In this document: piece after piece, positions 18,810 through 26,862 of the stretch | Position numbering within the stretch: the first letter of the stretch is position 1 | Layout: each line of letters opens with the position of its first letter | Assembly (NCBI GenBank): GCA_022820825.1 | Contig: JAJEEU010000043.1 | Span: forward strand, 50,327-114,326 | Length of the DNA stretch: 64,000 nucleotides | Source of the DNA: Vicinamibacteria bacterium | GTDB taxonomy: Bacteria > Acidobacteriota > Vicinamibacteria > Vicinamibacterales > UBA8438 | Reading direction: 5' to 3' | Translations under genes and position numbers: made by a program | The notes under the pieces: generated by a model | The model's database searches: none | What the model saw: the letters and a program-made list of their open reading frames with translations, nothing else | Told to the model about the DNA's origin: nothing

Positions 18810-20483
18810 ATGATTCGGTTTCTCAGCGTCAGGAATCTCGCTGTCGTCGAGCGGCTGGATCTCGAGCTGCAACCCGGATTCACCGTGCTGACGGGCGAGA
18901 CCGGCGCCGGGAAGTCGATTGTGCTGGGGGCGCTGGGTCTGCTGGCCGGCGCGCGGGCCACGGCCGACCTGGTGCGCACCGGAACGCCGAAGGCCGTCGT
19001 GCAGGCGGCGCTCGACACCGGCGGAGGCGATGAAATCGTGTTCCGCCGGGAAGTCACGGCGCAGGGCCGCAGCCGGGCCTTCGTCAACGACGCGCTCACG
19101 GCGGTCGGCGGGTTGCAGGCTATGGCCCGGGATGTGCTCGACTTCCACGGCCAGCACCAGCACCAGGCGCTGCTCGATCCCCACAATCACCTGCCGCTGC
19201 TCGACGCCCACGGCAAGCTGGAGCGGCGCGGCGGGGAAGTGGCCGCGGCGTTCGCGGCCTGGAAGGCTGCGGCGACCGAACTGGAGCGCGCGCGCACGGA
19301 CCGCAGGCAGAATGTGGAGCGTATCGAGTTGCTGGAGTTCCAGCAGCGGGAGATTGAAGCCGTCGCCCCGGACGCCGGCGAGGACGAGACGCTGGCCGTG
19401 ACGCGGCGCCGGCTGGCGAACGCCGAGCGGCTGGCATCGTTGTGCACGGCGGCATATGCTGCGCTGTACGAGAGGGACGACGCCGCGCTGCCTGCGCTTG
19501 GCTTTGTCTGGCGGCAGGTCGAGGAGCTCGCAGCCTTCGACCCGTCCTTCGCGCCGTATCTCGAAGCGCGTGCGACCGTCGAGGTGCAGCTCGAGGACCT
19601 GGCGTTTGCGCTGCGCTCACGTGCGGCCGACGCGGAGGGAGCGCCCGAGCGCCTTGCGGAAGTCGAGGATCGCCTGGCTGCGCTCGAGGGTCTCAAGCGC
19701 AAGTACGGCCCGGGCCTGGACGGCGTGCTGGAGCACCGGCGCAAGATTTCCGCCGAGCTCGACGCGCTGCGCGGTGCGGCAGGGCAGGTGGAGAATCTGA
19801 CCGCCAACGAGGAGCGCGCGCGGGCGCATTTCCTCGACAGCGCCGGCGAGTTGTCCGGGCTGCGGCGCAAGACGGCGGACGCGTTGAGCCGCGAGCTGGC
19901 GCCGTTGCTGGAGCGCCTGTCCATGCCGCATGCGTGCGTGCACGCGAGGTTCGCGGACGGCGGCCGGCCGCCCGAGCGGTGGAGCGCACGGGGCATCGAC
20001 GACGTGGAGCTGTATTTCTCGGCCAATCCCGGCGAGGCGCCCAGGCCGCTCGCGCGGATCGCGTCGGGCGGGGAGTTGTCGAGAGTCATGCTGGCGCTCA
20101 AGACGCTGGCGACCACGGACGTGCCCGGCAAGACGCTCGTTTTCGACGAGATCGATGCCGGCATCGGAGGCAGCGCTGCCGGCAGCGTGGGCCGCATGCT
20201 GAGCAGGCTCGGGGAGCGGTTCCAGGTGGTGTGCGTAACTCACCTCCCGCAAATCGCGGCGCATGCGACGGCGCACTGCCGCGTGGCGAAGACCGTCCGG
20301 GACGGCCGCACCGTGACGTCCGTCGCCACACTCGACGAGGCGGAACGCGTAGTCGAGCTGGCCAGACTCATGACGGGCGGCACGTCGCCGACGGCGCTCG
20401 CCGGTGCGCGCGCGCTGCTCGACAGCGGGCAACGCGGCAACGACAGCGTCGAGAACGTGGCGGCACCCGGCGCCGGAGCATGA
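18810..20483 (+). CDS. recN: DNA repair protein RecN (SMC-like ATPase)
   Basis: 557 residues, normal for RecN. Walker A 'GETGAGKSIVLGALGLL' lies near the N-terminus. Coiled-coil segments follow (about 150-340), then a C-terminal ATPase half with 'ARIASGGELSRVMLALKTL' and Walker B 'TLVFDEIDAGIGG'. It acts in double-strand-break repair. The start ATG directly follows repeat A copy 2, so its translation initiation region is repeat-derived. miaB overlaps its stop (ATGA), an order seen in several phyla. Confidence 0.96.
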   Translation: MIRFLSVRNLAVVERLDLELQPGFTVLTGETGAGKSIVLGALGLLAGARATADLVRTGTPKAVVQAALDTGGGDEIVFRREVTAQGRSRAFVNDALTAVGGLQAMARDVLDFHGQHQHQALLDPHNHLPLLDAHGKLERRGGEVAAAFAAWKAAATELERARTDRRQNVERIELLEFQQREIEAVAPDAGEDETLAVTRRRLANAERLASLCTAAYAALYERDDAALPALGFVWRQVEELAAFDPSFAPYLEARATVEVQLEDLAFALRSRAADAEGAPERLAEVEDRLAALEGLKRKYGPGLDGVLEHRRKISAELDALRGAAGQVENLTANEERARAHFLDSAGELSGLRRKTADALSRELAPLLERLSMPHACVHARFADGGRPPERWSARGIDDVELYFSANPGEAPRPLARIASGGELSRVMLALKTLATTDVPGKTLVFDEIDAGIGGSAAGSVGRMLSRLGERFQVVCVTHLPQIAAHATAHCRVAKTVRDGRTVTSVATLDEAERVVELARLMTGGTSPTALAGARALLDSGQRGNDSVENVAAPGAGA

Positions 20484-21814
20484 AGATGGCGAAGAAGGCC
20501 TGCATCGAGACGTTCGGGTGTCAGATGAATGTCCACGACTCCGAGCGCATGGCCGGCCTGGTCGAACAGGCAGGATACGAGTTGACGGACGACGTCGGCG
20601 ACGCCGATCTCGTGGTGATCAACACCTGCAGCGTGCGCGAGAAAGCGGAGGAGAAGCTGTTCGGTCGCCTTGGGGCGCTCGGCCGTGGAGACGGGGAACG
20701 TCCGCTCGTCGCCGTCACCGGGTGCGTGGCGCAGCAGGAAGGCGGCCGGATCCTGGAACGGTCGGCGAACGTGGACGTCGTGGTCGGCACGCAGGCGCTG
20801 CGGCGCCTGCCGTTGCTCGTGGACCGGGCGGACGAGACGGGGGAGTCGCAGATCGACGTGAACCCGTACGACGACGTTTCGTTTCCGCTGGGCATGGCGG
20901 TGCGCAACGATCCGGTCAAGGCCTACGTCACCATCATCGAGGGCTGCAACGACTTCTGTGCGTTCTGTGTCGTGCCGTACACGCGCGGCCACGAGCGCAT
21001 GCGTCCCGCGGATGAAATCCTGGCCGAGGTCCGCCACGCCGCCGCGGCGGGACACCGGGAGGTGCACCTGCTGGGGCAGATCGTCAACCACTACCACGAC
21101 TCGGCCGATCCGCGGCGCGATTTCGCGTGGCTGCTGCACGAGGTCCACGAGGTGCCGGGAGTGGAGCGCATCCGCTTCGCCAGTCCGCATCCGCGGCACG
21201 TCACGCCCGCGATGATCGCCGCGATGCGCGATCTCCCGAAAGTGTGCAACCATCTGCATCTGCCGCTGCAGTCGGGCTCGTCAGCGGTGTTGAAGAAGAT
21301 GCGACGCCGGTACTCGCGCGAAACCTACCTCGCACTGGTGGAGCAGGTCCGGACGGCCATCCCGGACATCGCGCTCTCGACCGATATAATCGTCGGGTTC
21401 CCCGGCGAGACGGACGGGGATTTCGAAGATACGCTGTCGCTGGTCGAGGCGGTCGGGTTTCACGGCATGTTCTCGTTCATGTACTCGCAGCGGCCGAACA
21501 CGCTGGCCGCCAAGAAAATGCCGGACACGGTGCCGGACGCGGAGAAGACCGGGCGCCTGATGACGCTGCAAGCGCGTCAAAAAGCGATCCAGACCCGCCT
21601 GCACGCCCGCAGCATCGGGCAGACCGTGCCGGTGCTCGTCGATTCCCGGAGTCGGCGGCAGGCAGACGGAGAGATGTTCTCGGGTCGGACCGCGCAGAAT
21701 ACCGTGGTCAACTTCCCCGGAAAGCCGGAGTGGCTGGGCAGCACCGTAGCGGTGCGCATCGACGCGGCCGGGGCGCACAGCCTGCGGGGCGAGGTCGTCG
21801 CTCTAGAGGTGTAA
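20480..21814 (+). CDS. miaB: tRNA-2-methylthio-N6-dimethylallyladenosine synthase MiaB
   Basis: 444-residue radical-SAM methylthiotransferase that modifies A37 of tRNAs. The N-terminal UPF0004 domain binds one cluster with cysteines in 'FGCQMN', 'NTCSVRE' and 'TGCVAQQE'. The radical-SAM cluster motif CX3CX2C is 'GCNDFCAFC'. A C-terminal TRAM domain follows ('TVPVLVDSRSRR', 'FSGRTAQNTVVNF'). The usual 'GQNVNSY' signature reads 'GQIVNHYHD' here, a mild departure. ATG 20480 overlaps the recN stop; ATG 20486 is an alternative. miaA is not in the window. Confidence 0.95.
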   Translation: MKMAKKACIETFGCQMNVHDSERMAGLVEQAGYELTDDVGDADLVVINTCSVREKAEEKLFGRLGALGRGDGERPLVAVTGCVAQQEGGRILERSANVDVVVGTQALRRLPLLVDRADETGESQIDVNPYDDVSFPLGMAVRNDPVKAYVTIIEGCNDFCAFCVVPYTRGHERMRPADEILAEVRHAAAAGHREVHLLGQIVNHYHDSADPRRDFAWLLHEVHEVPGVERIRFASPHPRHVTPAMIAAMRDLPKVCNHLHLPLQSGSSAVLKKMRRRYSRETYLALVEQVRTAIPDIALSTDIIVGFPGETDGDFEDTLSLVEAVGFHGMFSFMYSQRPNTLAAKKMPDTVPDAEKTGRLMTLQARQKAIQTRLHARSIGQTVPVLVDSRSRRQADGEMFSGRTAQNTVVNFPGKPEWLGSTVAVRIDAAGAHSLRGEVVALEV

Positions 21815-21825
21815 CGGAGTTGTCG

Positions 21826-22311
21826 ATGCAGATCGAGATGACGATCAAGGGCCTGATGGTCGACCCGGTCACGAACATGCCGATCGTCATACTGCGTGAC
21901 CAGGAAGGGCAGCGCGTGCTGCCGATATGGGTTGGGATATTCGAGGCGAACGCCATTGCCCTGCAGATCGAGAACATTGCCACGCCGCGGCCGATGACGC
22001 ACGACCTGCTGCGCAACATCATCAGCGACCTCCATGGCGCCGTCGAGAAGATCGTGGTTTCCGACCTTCACGACAACACCTTCTATGCCACGATCCAGCT
22101 TCGCGTGAACGGTGAAGTCGTGGCCATCGATGCCCGGCCGAGCGACGCGATCGCCCTGGCGCTCCGCGTGCGCGCCCCGATTTTCGTAGAGGACAAGGTG
22201 ATCGACAACGCCCGCGGCCTCGAATTCACGCCCAGGAAGGAGGATTCGGAACGACTCACCAAGTGGCTCGAGAGCCTGGATCCCGAGGATCTGGGCAAGT
22301 ACAAGATGTAG
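21826..22311 (+). CDS. Bifunctional nuclease family protein (DUF151)
   Basis: 161 residues. The DUF151/BFN core is clear: 'PIVILRDQEGQRVLPIWVG', 'EANAIALQIE', 'PRPMTHDLL' and 'ARPSDAIALALRVRAPI'. Members have been reported with DNase/RNase activity in plants and are widespread and essentially uncharacterised in bacteria. ATG 21826 follows GGAG by about 8 nt; an in-frame TTG at 21820 is possible. The gene is 11 nt after miaB and so probably co-transcribed. Repeat B copy 1 begins just past its stop. Confidence 0.92.
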   Translation: MQIEMTIKGLMVDPVTNMPIVILRDQEGQRVLPIWVGIFEANAIALQIENIATPRPMTHDLLRNIISDLHGAVEKIVVSDLHDNTFYATIQLRVNGEVVAIDARPSDAIALALRVRAPIFVEDKVIDNARGLEFTPRKEDSERLTKWLESLDPEDLGKYKM

Positions 22312-22312
22312 C

Positions 22313-22461
22313 AGCCCGCGGCAAAAGCCCCGCTGCATTCGAGCGGCGATGCATCCCGCCTGGCTGTGTTGCTCGTCGCTCACATATGGTCAAATATGCT
22401 CGCGCCTTGCCAGCCGGGCGCCTCGCCACTCTCGGTGCGACGCGGGGTTTTGCCGCGGGCT
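22313..22461 (+). repeat. Dispersed repeat B, copy 1, bounded by inverted arms
   Basis: About 149 bp. The ends form a near-perfect inverted pair of 21 and 20 nt (22313-22333 and 22442-22461, one base missing in the right arm). The core (about 22332-22425) matches 55213-55319 with only a few substitutions and a 6-nt length difference. An internal hairpin CATAT-GGTCAA-ATATG keeps its stem but not its loop in the other copy. It lies between the DUF151 gene and parA and may end the recN-miaB transcript. No transposase or target duplication is visible. Confidence 0.8.
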
Positions 22462-22476
22462 GCTTGCCCGGCGCGC

Positions 22477-22494
22477 ATGTCGGCCGGCCGACAT
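22477..22494. promoter_or_regulatory. 18-bp perfect palindrome upstream of parAB
   Basis: ATGTCGGCCGGCCGACAT is a perfect 18-bp dyad, 69 bp upstream of the parA -35 box. It could be an operator, a ParB/ParA-related site or simply a hairpin; it does not resemble the parS consensus TGTTTCACGTGAAACA. Function unknown. Confidence 0.45.
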
Positions 22495-22562
22495 GGACCA
22501 CAAGTCCCGCCAAACAAACGAGTTGCGGCGTGCACCCGGATCGCCGCGAGCGGTGAGTCGTC

Positions 22563-22591
22563 TTGACACGACCACCGGCGTTGCCTAGAAT
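22563..22591 (+). promoter_or_regulatory. Sigma-70-type promoter of parAB
   Basis: TTGACA (22563-22568), 17-bp spacer, TAGAAT (22586-22591). The predicted start is near 22598, about 50 nt ahead of the parA ATG. Confidence 0.75.
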
Positions 22592-22648
22592 TTCACGCGA
22601 TCGCACCGTCGCTACCGCACGCATCGTCCGCACGTGCTGCCAGTGTCA

Positions 22649-23404
22649 ATGATTCTCGCCATCGCCAACCAGAAGGGTGGCGTGGGTAAGACCACGACGG
22701 CGATCAATCTCTCCTCCGCACTGGCGCTCCGTGGCAAGCCGACCCTCCTGATCGATCTGGACCCGCAGTCCAACGCCACGCTGTCCTACGTCGATCCTTC
22801 TACGCTGCAGCGCAGCGTCTACGACGTGATTACGGACAGCTCGTGCGCGCTGTCGGACGTCATCGAGCCTGCAACGCAGGAAAACCTTTGGGTTGCGCCT
22901 GCACGCATCAGCCTCGCCAAGCTGGAGGGGCAGTTGGTGGCGGAGATTGACGCCCACTTTCGCTTCAAGGACAAGCTCGCACCGGTGCTGGAACGGTTCC
23001 CGTGCGTGGTCATTGACTGCCCGCCGACCCTCGGACTGCTGACCGTCAACGCGCTCGTCGCCGCAACGCACCTGCTCATCCCCATCCAGTCGTCGTACTT
23101 CGCGCTGGAGGGAACCGACGACCTGCTGGAAACCATCGAAAAAGTGCGCTTGCGGGCGAATCCGGGCCTTGAAATACTCGGCATCCTCATTACGATGCAC
23201 GATCGGCGGACGTCGATCGCGCGGGACACCATGACGCAAATCCGCGAGGTATTCGGCACGCAGGTCTTCAGGACCGTCATTTCCAAGAATGTCCGGCTGG
23301 AGGAGAGCCCGGCGTACCGCGAGTCGATCTTCCACTTCGCGCCGAATTCCCGGGGTGCGGCCGACTACTACAGTCTGTGCGAGGAGGTGATGGCACGTGT
23401 CTAG
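22649..23404 (+). CDS. parA: ParA-family chromosome partitioning ATPase
   Basis: 251 residues. The deviant Walker A 'NQKGGVGKTTTAINLSSAL' begins almost at the N-terminus. 'LIDLDPQSNATLSY' (Walker A'), 'VIDCPPTLGLLTVNAL' (Walker B) and 'VRLEESPAYRESIFHFAPNS' follow. It lacks an N-terminal HTH, so it is of the chromosomal (Soj/type Ib-like) kind. ATG 22649 matches the usual family start; in-frame GTG 22634 would add five residues. Neither has a clear Shine-Dalgarno. parB starts inside its last codons. Confidence 0.95.
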   Translation: MILAIANQKGGVGKTTTAINLSSALALRGKPTLLIDLDPQSNATLSYVDPSTLQRSVYDVITDSSCALSDVIEPATQENLWVAPARISLAKLEGQLVAEIDAHFRFKDKLAPVLERFPCVVIDCPPTLGLLTVNALVAATHLLIPIQSSYFALEGTDDLLETIEKVRLRANPGLEILGILITMHDRRTSIARDTMTQIREVFGTQVFRTVISKNVRLEESPAYRESIFHFAPNSRGAADYYSLCEEVMARV

Positions 23405-24224
23405 GCGCGGACTGCCCGAGACGGCAAAGATGCGCCACGACGCCCACTACGTGGACGGGCTGGCCGCGGCGGCCGGAGCTCCGGTAGGCCGCATGATCTC
23501 CATCGAGCTGATCGACCCCAACCCGCAGCAGCCGCGCTCGGCCATGGGCGATCTCGCCGAGCTCATGGCCTCGATCACGGAGAAAGGTATCCTGGAGCCG
23601 CTGATCGTGCGGCAACTGCGCGATCGCTTCCAGATCGTCGCCGGCGAGCGCCGCTACCAGGCCGCGGTCCGCGTGGGGTTGAGCGAGGTGCCGGTCGTCG
23701 TGCGCGACCTCGACGACGGGGAATCGATCGAGCTGGCGCTGATTGAGAACATCCAGCGCAAGGACCTGACCCCGTTCGAGGAAGCCGAAGCGCTGAAAGC
23801 GTTGGCCGAGCGCTTTCATTACACCCATGAGGAGCTTGCGCGGCGCCTGGGGAAGTCCCGCACCTCGATCACCGAGTCGCTGTCCCTCAACGCGATACCC
23901 GCTGAAGTCAGGGACCTGTGCCGCCTTGCGGAGCTCGACTCGAAGTCGACCCTGCTGCAGGTGGCCCGACAGCCGGACGCGCAGGCGATGGTGGCGCTGG
24001 TCGAGCGGATCACCGCCTCCGGAATGACCCGCGCGGAGGTGCGCAAGGCGGCGGCCAGGCCGTCGGCGGCGAGACAGAAGCCGTTTGCCTACAAGTGGGT
24101 GGCCCCGTCCAGGACGTTCAGCCTGCGCCTCAATTTCCGCAAGGCGAGCGTGAGCAGGGACGAGCTGATAGAGGCGCTGGAGCAGGCTGTTCAGGAGCTC
24201 CGGACCGGCTCTGATGCCCCGTAG
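23397..24224 (+). CDS. parB: ParB/Spo0J-family partition protein
   Basis: 275 residues. The N-terminal CTPase domain has 'NPQQPRSAMGDLAELMASI' and the arginine patch 'AGERRYQAAVRVGL', then 'LIENIQRKDLTPFEEAEAL'. A central HTH that reads parS follows ('EELARRLGKSRTSITESLSL'). The C-terminal domain is basic and ends in a predicted dimerisation helix. Start is GTG 23397, overlapping the parA stop by 8 nt, behind GGAGGT. I looked for parS (TGTTTCACGTGAAACA-like) and saw none in the window. Confidence 0.93.
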   Translation: MSRRGLPETAKMRHDAHYVDGLAAAAGAPVGRMISIELIDPNPQQPRSAMGDLAELMASITEKGILEPLIVRQLRDRFQIVAGERRYQAAVRVGLSEVPVVVRDLDDGESIELALIENIQRKDLTPFEEAEALKALAERFHYTHEELARRLGKSRTSITESLSLNAIPAEVRDLCRLAELDSKSTLLQVARQPDAQAMVALVERITASGMTRAEVRKAAARPSAARQKPFAYKWVAPSRTFSLRLNFRKASVSRDELIEALEQAVQELRTGSDAP

Positions 24225-24242
24225 TTAACATAACATCCCTTA

Positions 24243-24440
24243 TCAGACCCTTTGTCCGCGCCACGCCATGCCGCTGCGCGGTCTGCTCGGCAGGCGTTCG
24301 CCGTCGCGCAGGGCGCGCCCGCCGTGCAGGCGGCAACGGGGCTTGTCTTCCGGCAGCAGCTCCGCGGGCCGGGCGCCGCAGATGCCGCAGAACCGCATGT
24401 AGTGCCAGGAGCGTCCGGTGCCTGCGCCGTCGATCGACAT
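24243..24440 (-). CDS. Possible small cysteine-containing protein, unknown function
   Basis: A 65-codon reading frame in the otherwise empty 24225-24528 gap. It has an AGGAGG sequence 11 nt before ATG 24440 and a zinc-ribbon-like cluster 'FCGICGARPAELLPEDKPRC' followed by 'RLHGG'. The second half is Arg-rich and low in complexity. It resembles the N-terminal ribbon of some NUDIX proteins, but I do not recognise a family. It may be real, a remnant, or chance in GC-rich DNA. The rest of the gap holds only a TAATAT hexamer about 15 nt before the lptFG start. Confidence 0.3.
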   Translation of the reverse strand: MSIDGAGTGRSWHYMRFCGICGARPAELLPEDKPRCRLHGGRALRDGERLPSRPRSGMAWRGQRV

Positions 24441-24528
24441 GGTGTGATCCGCCTCCTGCATATAGACGCGTCGCGGGCGGCGGCGGATCCCGGCGCGAAA
24501 TGCGGGTTAATATGCTTGCAGCACCGTC

Positions 24529-26856
24529 ATGTTGCGGATAACCGACCGGTACATCCTAAGGGAAGTCATCCCGCCGTTTTTCCTCGGACTGGTGATCTTC
24601 ACCTTCCTGCTGATGATCCCGCCGATCATGGAAGTGGTCGAGGAGCTGATCGCCAAGGGAGTGGACACGCTCACGGTCATCCAGATCGTGGGGACGCTGG
24701 TGCCGCAGGGCCTGGCGCTCACCATTCCCATGGCGTTGCTGCTGGGCGTGCTGATGGGCCTCGGGCGGATGTCGAGCGATCGCGAGACGGTGGCGCTGCA
24801 GGCCTGCGGCGTGAGCCTGCTGCGCATGTTCCGGCCGCTGCTGCTGCTGGCCCTGCTCGCGGCCGCGGCCACCTGCTACGTCATGGTCATCGCGTTGCCG
24901 GATGCGAACCAGCGCTTCCGGGAGATCACGTTCCGCACGGTGGCGAGCCGCGCCGAGGGCGAGGTCAAGCCGCGCGTCTTCTACGAGGACTTCCCCAACG
25001 TCGTGCTGTACGTGCGCGACGTGTCGCAGACCGGCGCCGGCTGGCGGGATGTTTTCCTGGCGGACATGCGCGACTCCGGGCAACCGGACGTGTACGTGGC
25101 GGCGCAGGGACAGGTCGTGCTGGACGCCGAGCAGCGGACCGTGGACGTCGTTCTGCGCTCCGGAACGGGCCACGTGATGCGGTCGGACGAACCGGGCGCC
25201 TACGAGGTGCATTCCTTCGAGGAAATAGTGATCGGCCTCGACCCGGAGAGCGTGTTTCCGCGCGGCGGTCCGCAGCGCGGCTACCCCGAGCTCACCGTCG
25301 CGCAGTTGCAGGAGGAGGCGGCGCAACTGAGCGCGCAGGGCGCCTCGCCGCACCGGCCGATCATGGAGATCCACCGCAAGTTCTCCATCCCGGTGGCCTG
25401 CCTCGTCTTCGTGCTGATCGGGATCGGACTGGGGGTGACGAGCCGCAAGGATGGCCGGCTGGCGAGCTTCGCGCTGGGCCTGATGGTGATCTTCACCTAC
25501 TACGTCATCATGTACGGGGCGGAAGCGATGGCGAAGGGCGGCCTGGTCTCCCCCCATCTGGCCATGTGGCTGCCCAACATCCTGCTCGGACTGGCCGGGT
25601 TGGCGCTCTTCGCCTGGAGATCCGCGTCCGTGGAACGGCGTATCGCACTCCCCTTCTCCGCCGCCCGCCGCCCGCCGGAGCCGGAGGCGGAACCCGCCCA
25701 GTCGGTAGCCCGCGGGTCGTGGTCGGGCATTGCGGTGCCCAAGCCCGGCCTGCTCAGCCTGAGCCTGCTCGACTGGTACGTGTTCCGGCTGTACGGCGGC
25801 GTGCTGCTGCTCGGTTTCGTCGGGCTGCTGGGCGTGTTCTACATCTCGACGTTCATCGACCTGTCGGACAAGCTGTTCAAGGGCCAGACGACCGGCCTGA
25901 TGCTGCTGGAGTACTTCTGGTACGCGACGCCGCAATTCAGCTATTTCGTGCTGCCGGTTTCGGCGCTCGTGGCGGCCCTGGTCACCATCGGCCTGCTGAC
26001 GAAGACCAGCGAGCTGACCGTCATGAAGGCGTGCGGCGTCAGCCTGTACCGGGCTGCGCTGCCGATCTTCCTGGCGAGCCTTGCGTTGAGCGGCGTGCTG
26101 TTCGGGATGAGCGAGACGATCATGGCTACCGCGAACCGGGAGGCGGAAGCGCTCAATTTCGAAATCCGCAGCGGTGTCCGCAGGAACCGGGCGATCGACG
26201 TGCTGAGTCGCCAGTGGATCGTGGCTGGCGACGGATCCATCTACCACTACCTGCACTTCGATCCGGAGCGCAACGAGATCGGCAACCTGTCGGTCTACGA
26301 GTTCGGCGGCGAGCCGTGGGGGTTGACCGGACGGGCCTTCGCGGGGGCCGCCACGTTCCAGGACGGCTGGCGGGGCCGCGACGTCTGGACGCGCGAGTTC
26401 ACGCGGCCCGCGGCCGACGGCGGCGAGTCGATCGCGTACGCGAGCGCGGCGGAGGCGCCGCTGCCCACCCTGGAGGAGCCCGCCTATTTTGCGACGGAAC
26501 GTCCGGACGCGGAGCTGATGAACTTCGGGCAGCTCAGGACCCATATCGGCGAGTTGAGCGCCAGCGGATTCGACGTGGTGCGGCTGGTCGTCGAGCTGCA
26601 CCGCAAGGTGTCGTTCCCGTTCGTGACGCTCATCCTGACGCTGATCGCGATTCCGTTCGCGGTCACGACAGGACCGCGCGGCACGCTGTTCGGCGTCGGC
26701 CTGGGCGTGGCGCTGGCGTTCACGTACTGGATCACGATCAACGTGTTCGCCGCGATCGGCAGCGCCGGCCTGCTGGGGCCCGCGCTGGCAGCCTGGGCCC
26801 CGAACGTGCTGTTCGGCGCTTCGGCCGCCTACCTGCTGCTGACCGTCCGGACGTAG
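24529..26856 (+). CDS. Fused LPS export permease LptF-LptG
   Basis: 775 residues carrying two complete YjgP/YjgQ permease units in one chain. Unit 1 starts 'MLRITDRYILREVIPPFFLG' and spans about residues 1-385, with three helices, a periplasmic beta-jellyroll ('PRVFYEDFPNVVLYVRDVSQ') and three more helices. A Pro/Glu linker (about 385-410) follows. Unit 2 starts 'LSLLDWYVFRLYGGVLLLGF' and repeats the plan ('IHRKF' in unit 1, 'LHRKV' in unit 2, at the coupling region). LptF and LptG are normally separate proteins of about 360 aa. It should dimerise nothing further and work with two LptB and the LptC/A-like bridge. Convergent with metK, 6 bp apart. Confidence 0.9.
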   Translation: MLRITDRYILREVIPPFFLGLVIFTFLLMIPPIMEVVEELIAKGVDTLTVIQIVGTLVPQGLALTIPMALLLGVLMGLGRMSSDRETVALQACGVSLLRMFRPLLLLALLAAAATCYVMVIALPDANQRFREITFRTVASRAEGEVKPRVFYEDFPNVVLYVRDVSQTGAGWRDVFLADMRDSGQPDVYVAAQGQVVLDAEQRTVDVVLRSGTGHVMRSDEPGAYEVHSFEEIVIGLDPESVFPRGGPQRGYPELTVAQLQEEAAQLSAQGASPHRPIMEIHRKFSIPVACLVFVLIGIGLGVTSRKDGRLASFALGLMVIFTYYVIMYGAEAMAKGGLVSPHLAMWLPNILLGLAGLALFAWRSASVERRIALPFSAARRPPEPEAEPAQSVARGSWSGIAVPKPGLLSLSLLDWYVFRLYGGVLLLGFVGLLGVFYISTFIDLSDKLFKGQTTGLMLLEYFWYATPQFSYFVLPVSALVAALVTIGLLTKTSELTVMKACGVSLYRAALPIFLASLALSGVLFGMSETIMATANREAEALNFEIRSGVRRNRAIDVLSRQWIVAGDGSIYHYLHFDPERNEIGNLSVYEFGGEPWGLTGRAFAGAATFQDGWRGRDVWTREFTRPAADGGESIAYASAAEAPLPTLEEPAYFATERPDAELMNFGQLRTHIGELSASGFDVVRLVVELHRKVSFPFVTLILTLIAIPFAVTTGPRGTLFGVGLGVALAFTYWITINVFAAIGSAGLLGPALAAWAPNVLFGASAAYLLLTVRT

Positions 26857-26862
26857 TGCGGG

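Noticed and set aside
22312..24530. parS sites around parAB
   Set aside because: Several CACGTG cores occur in the window, but none has the flanks of the TGTTTCACGTGAAACA consensus.
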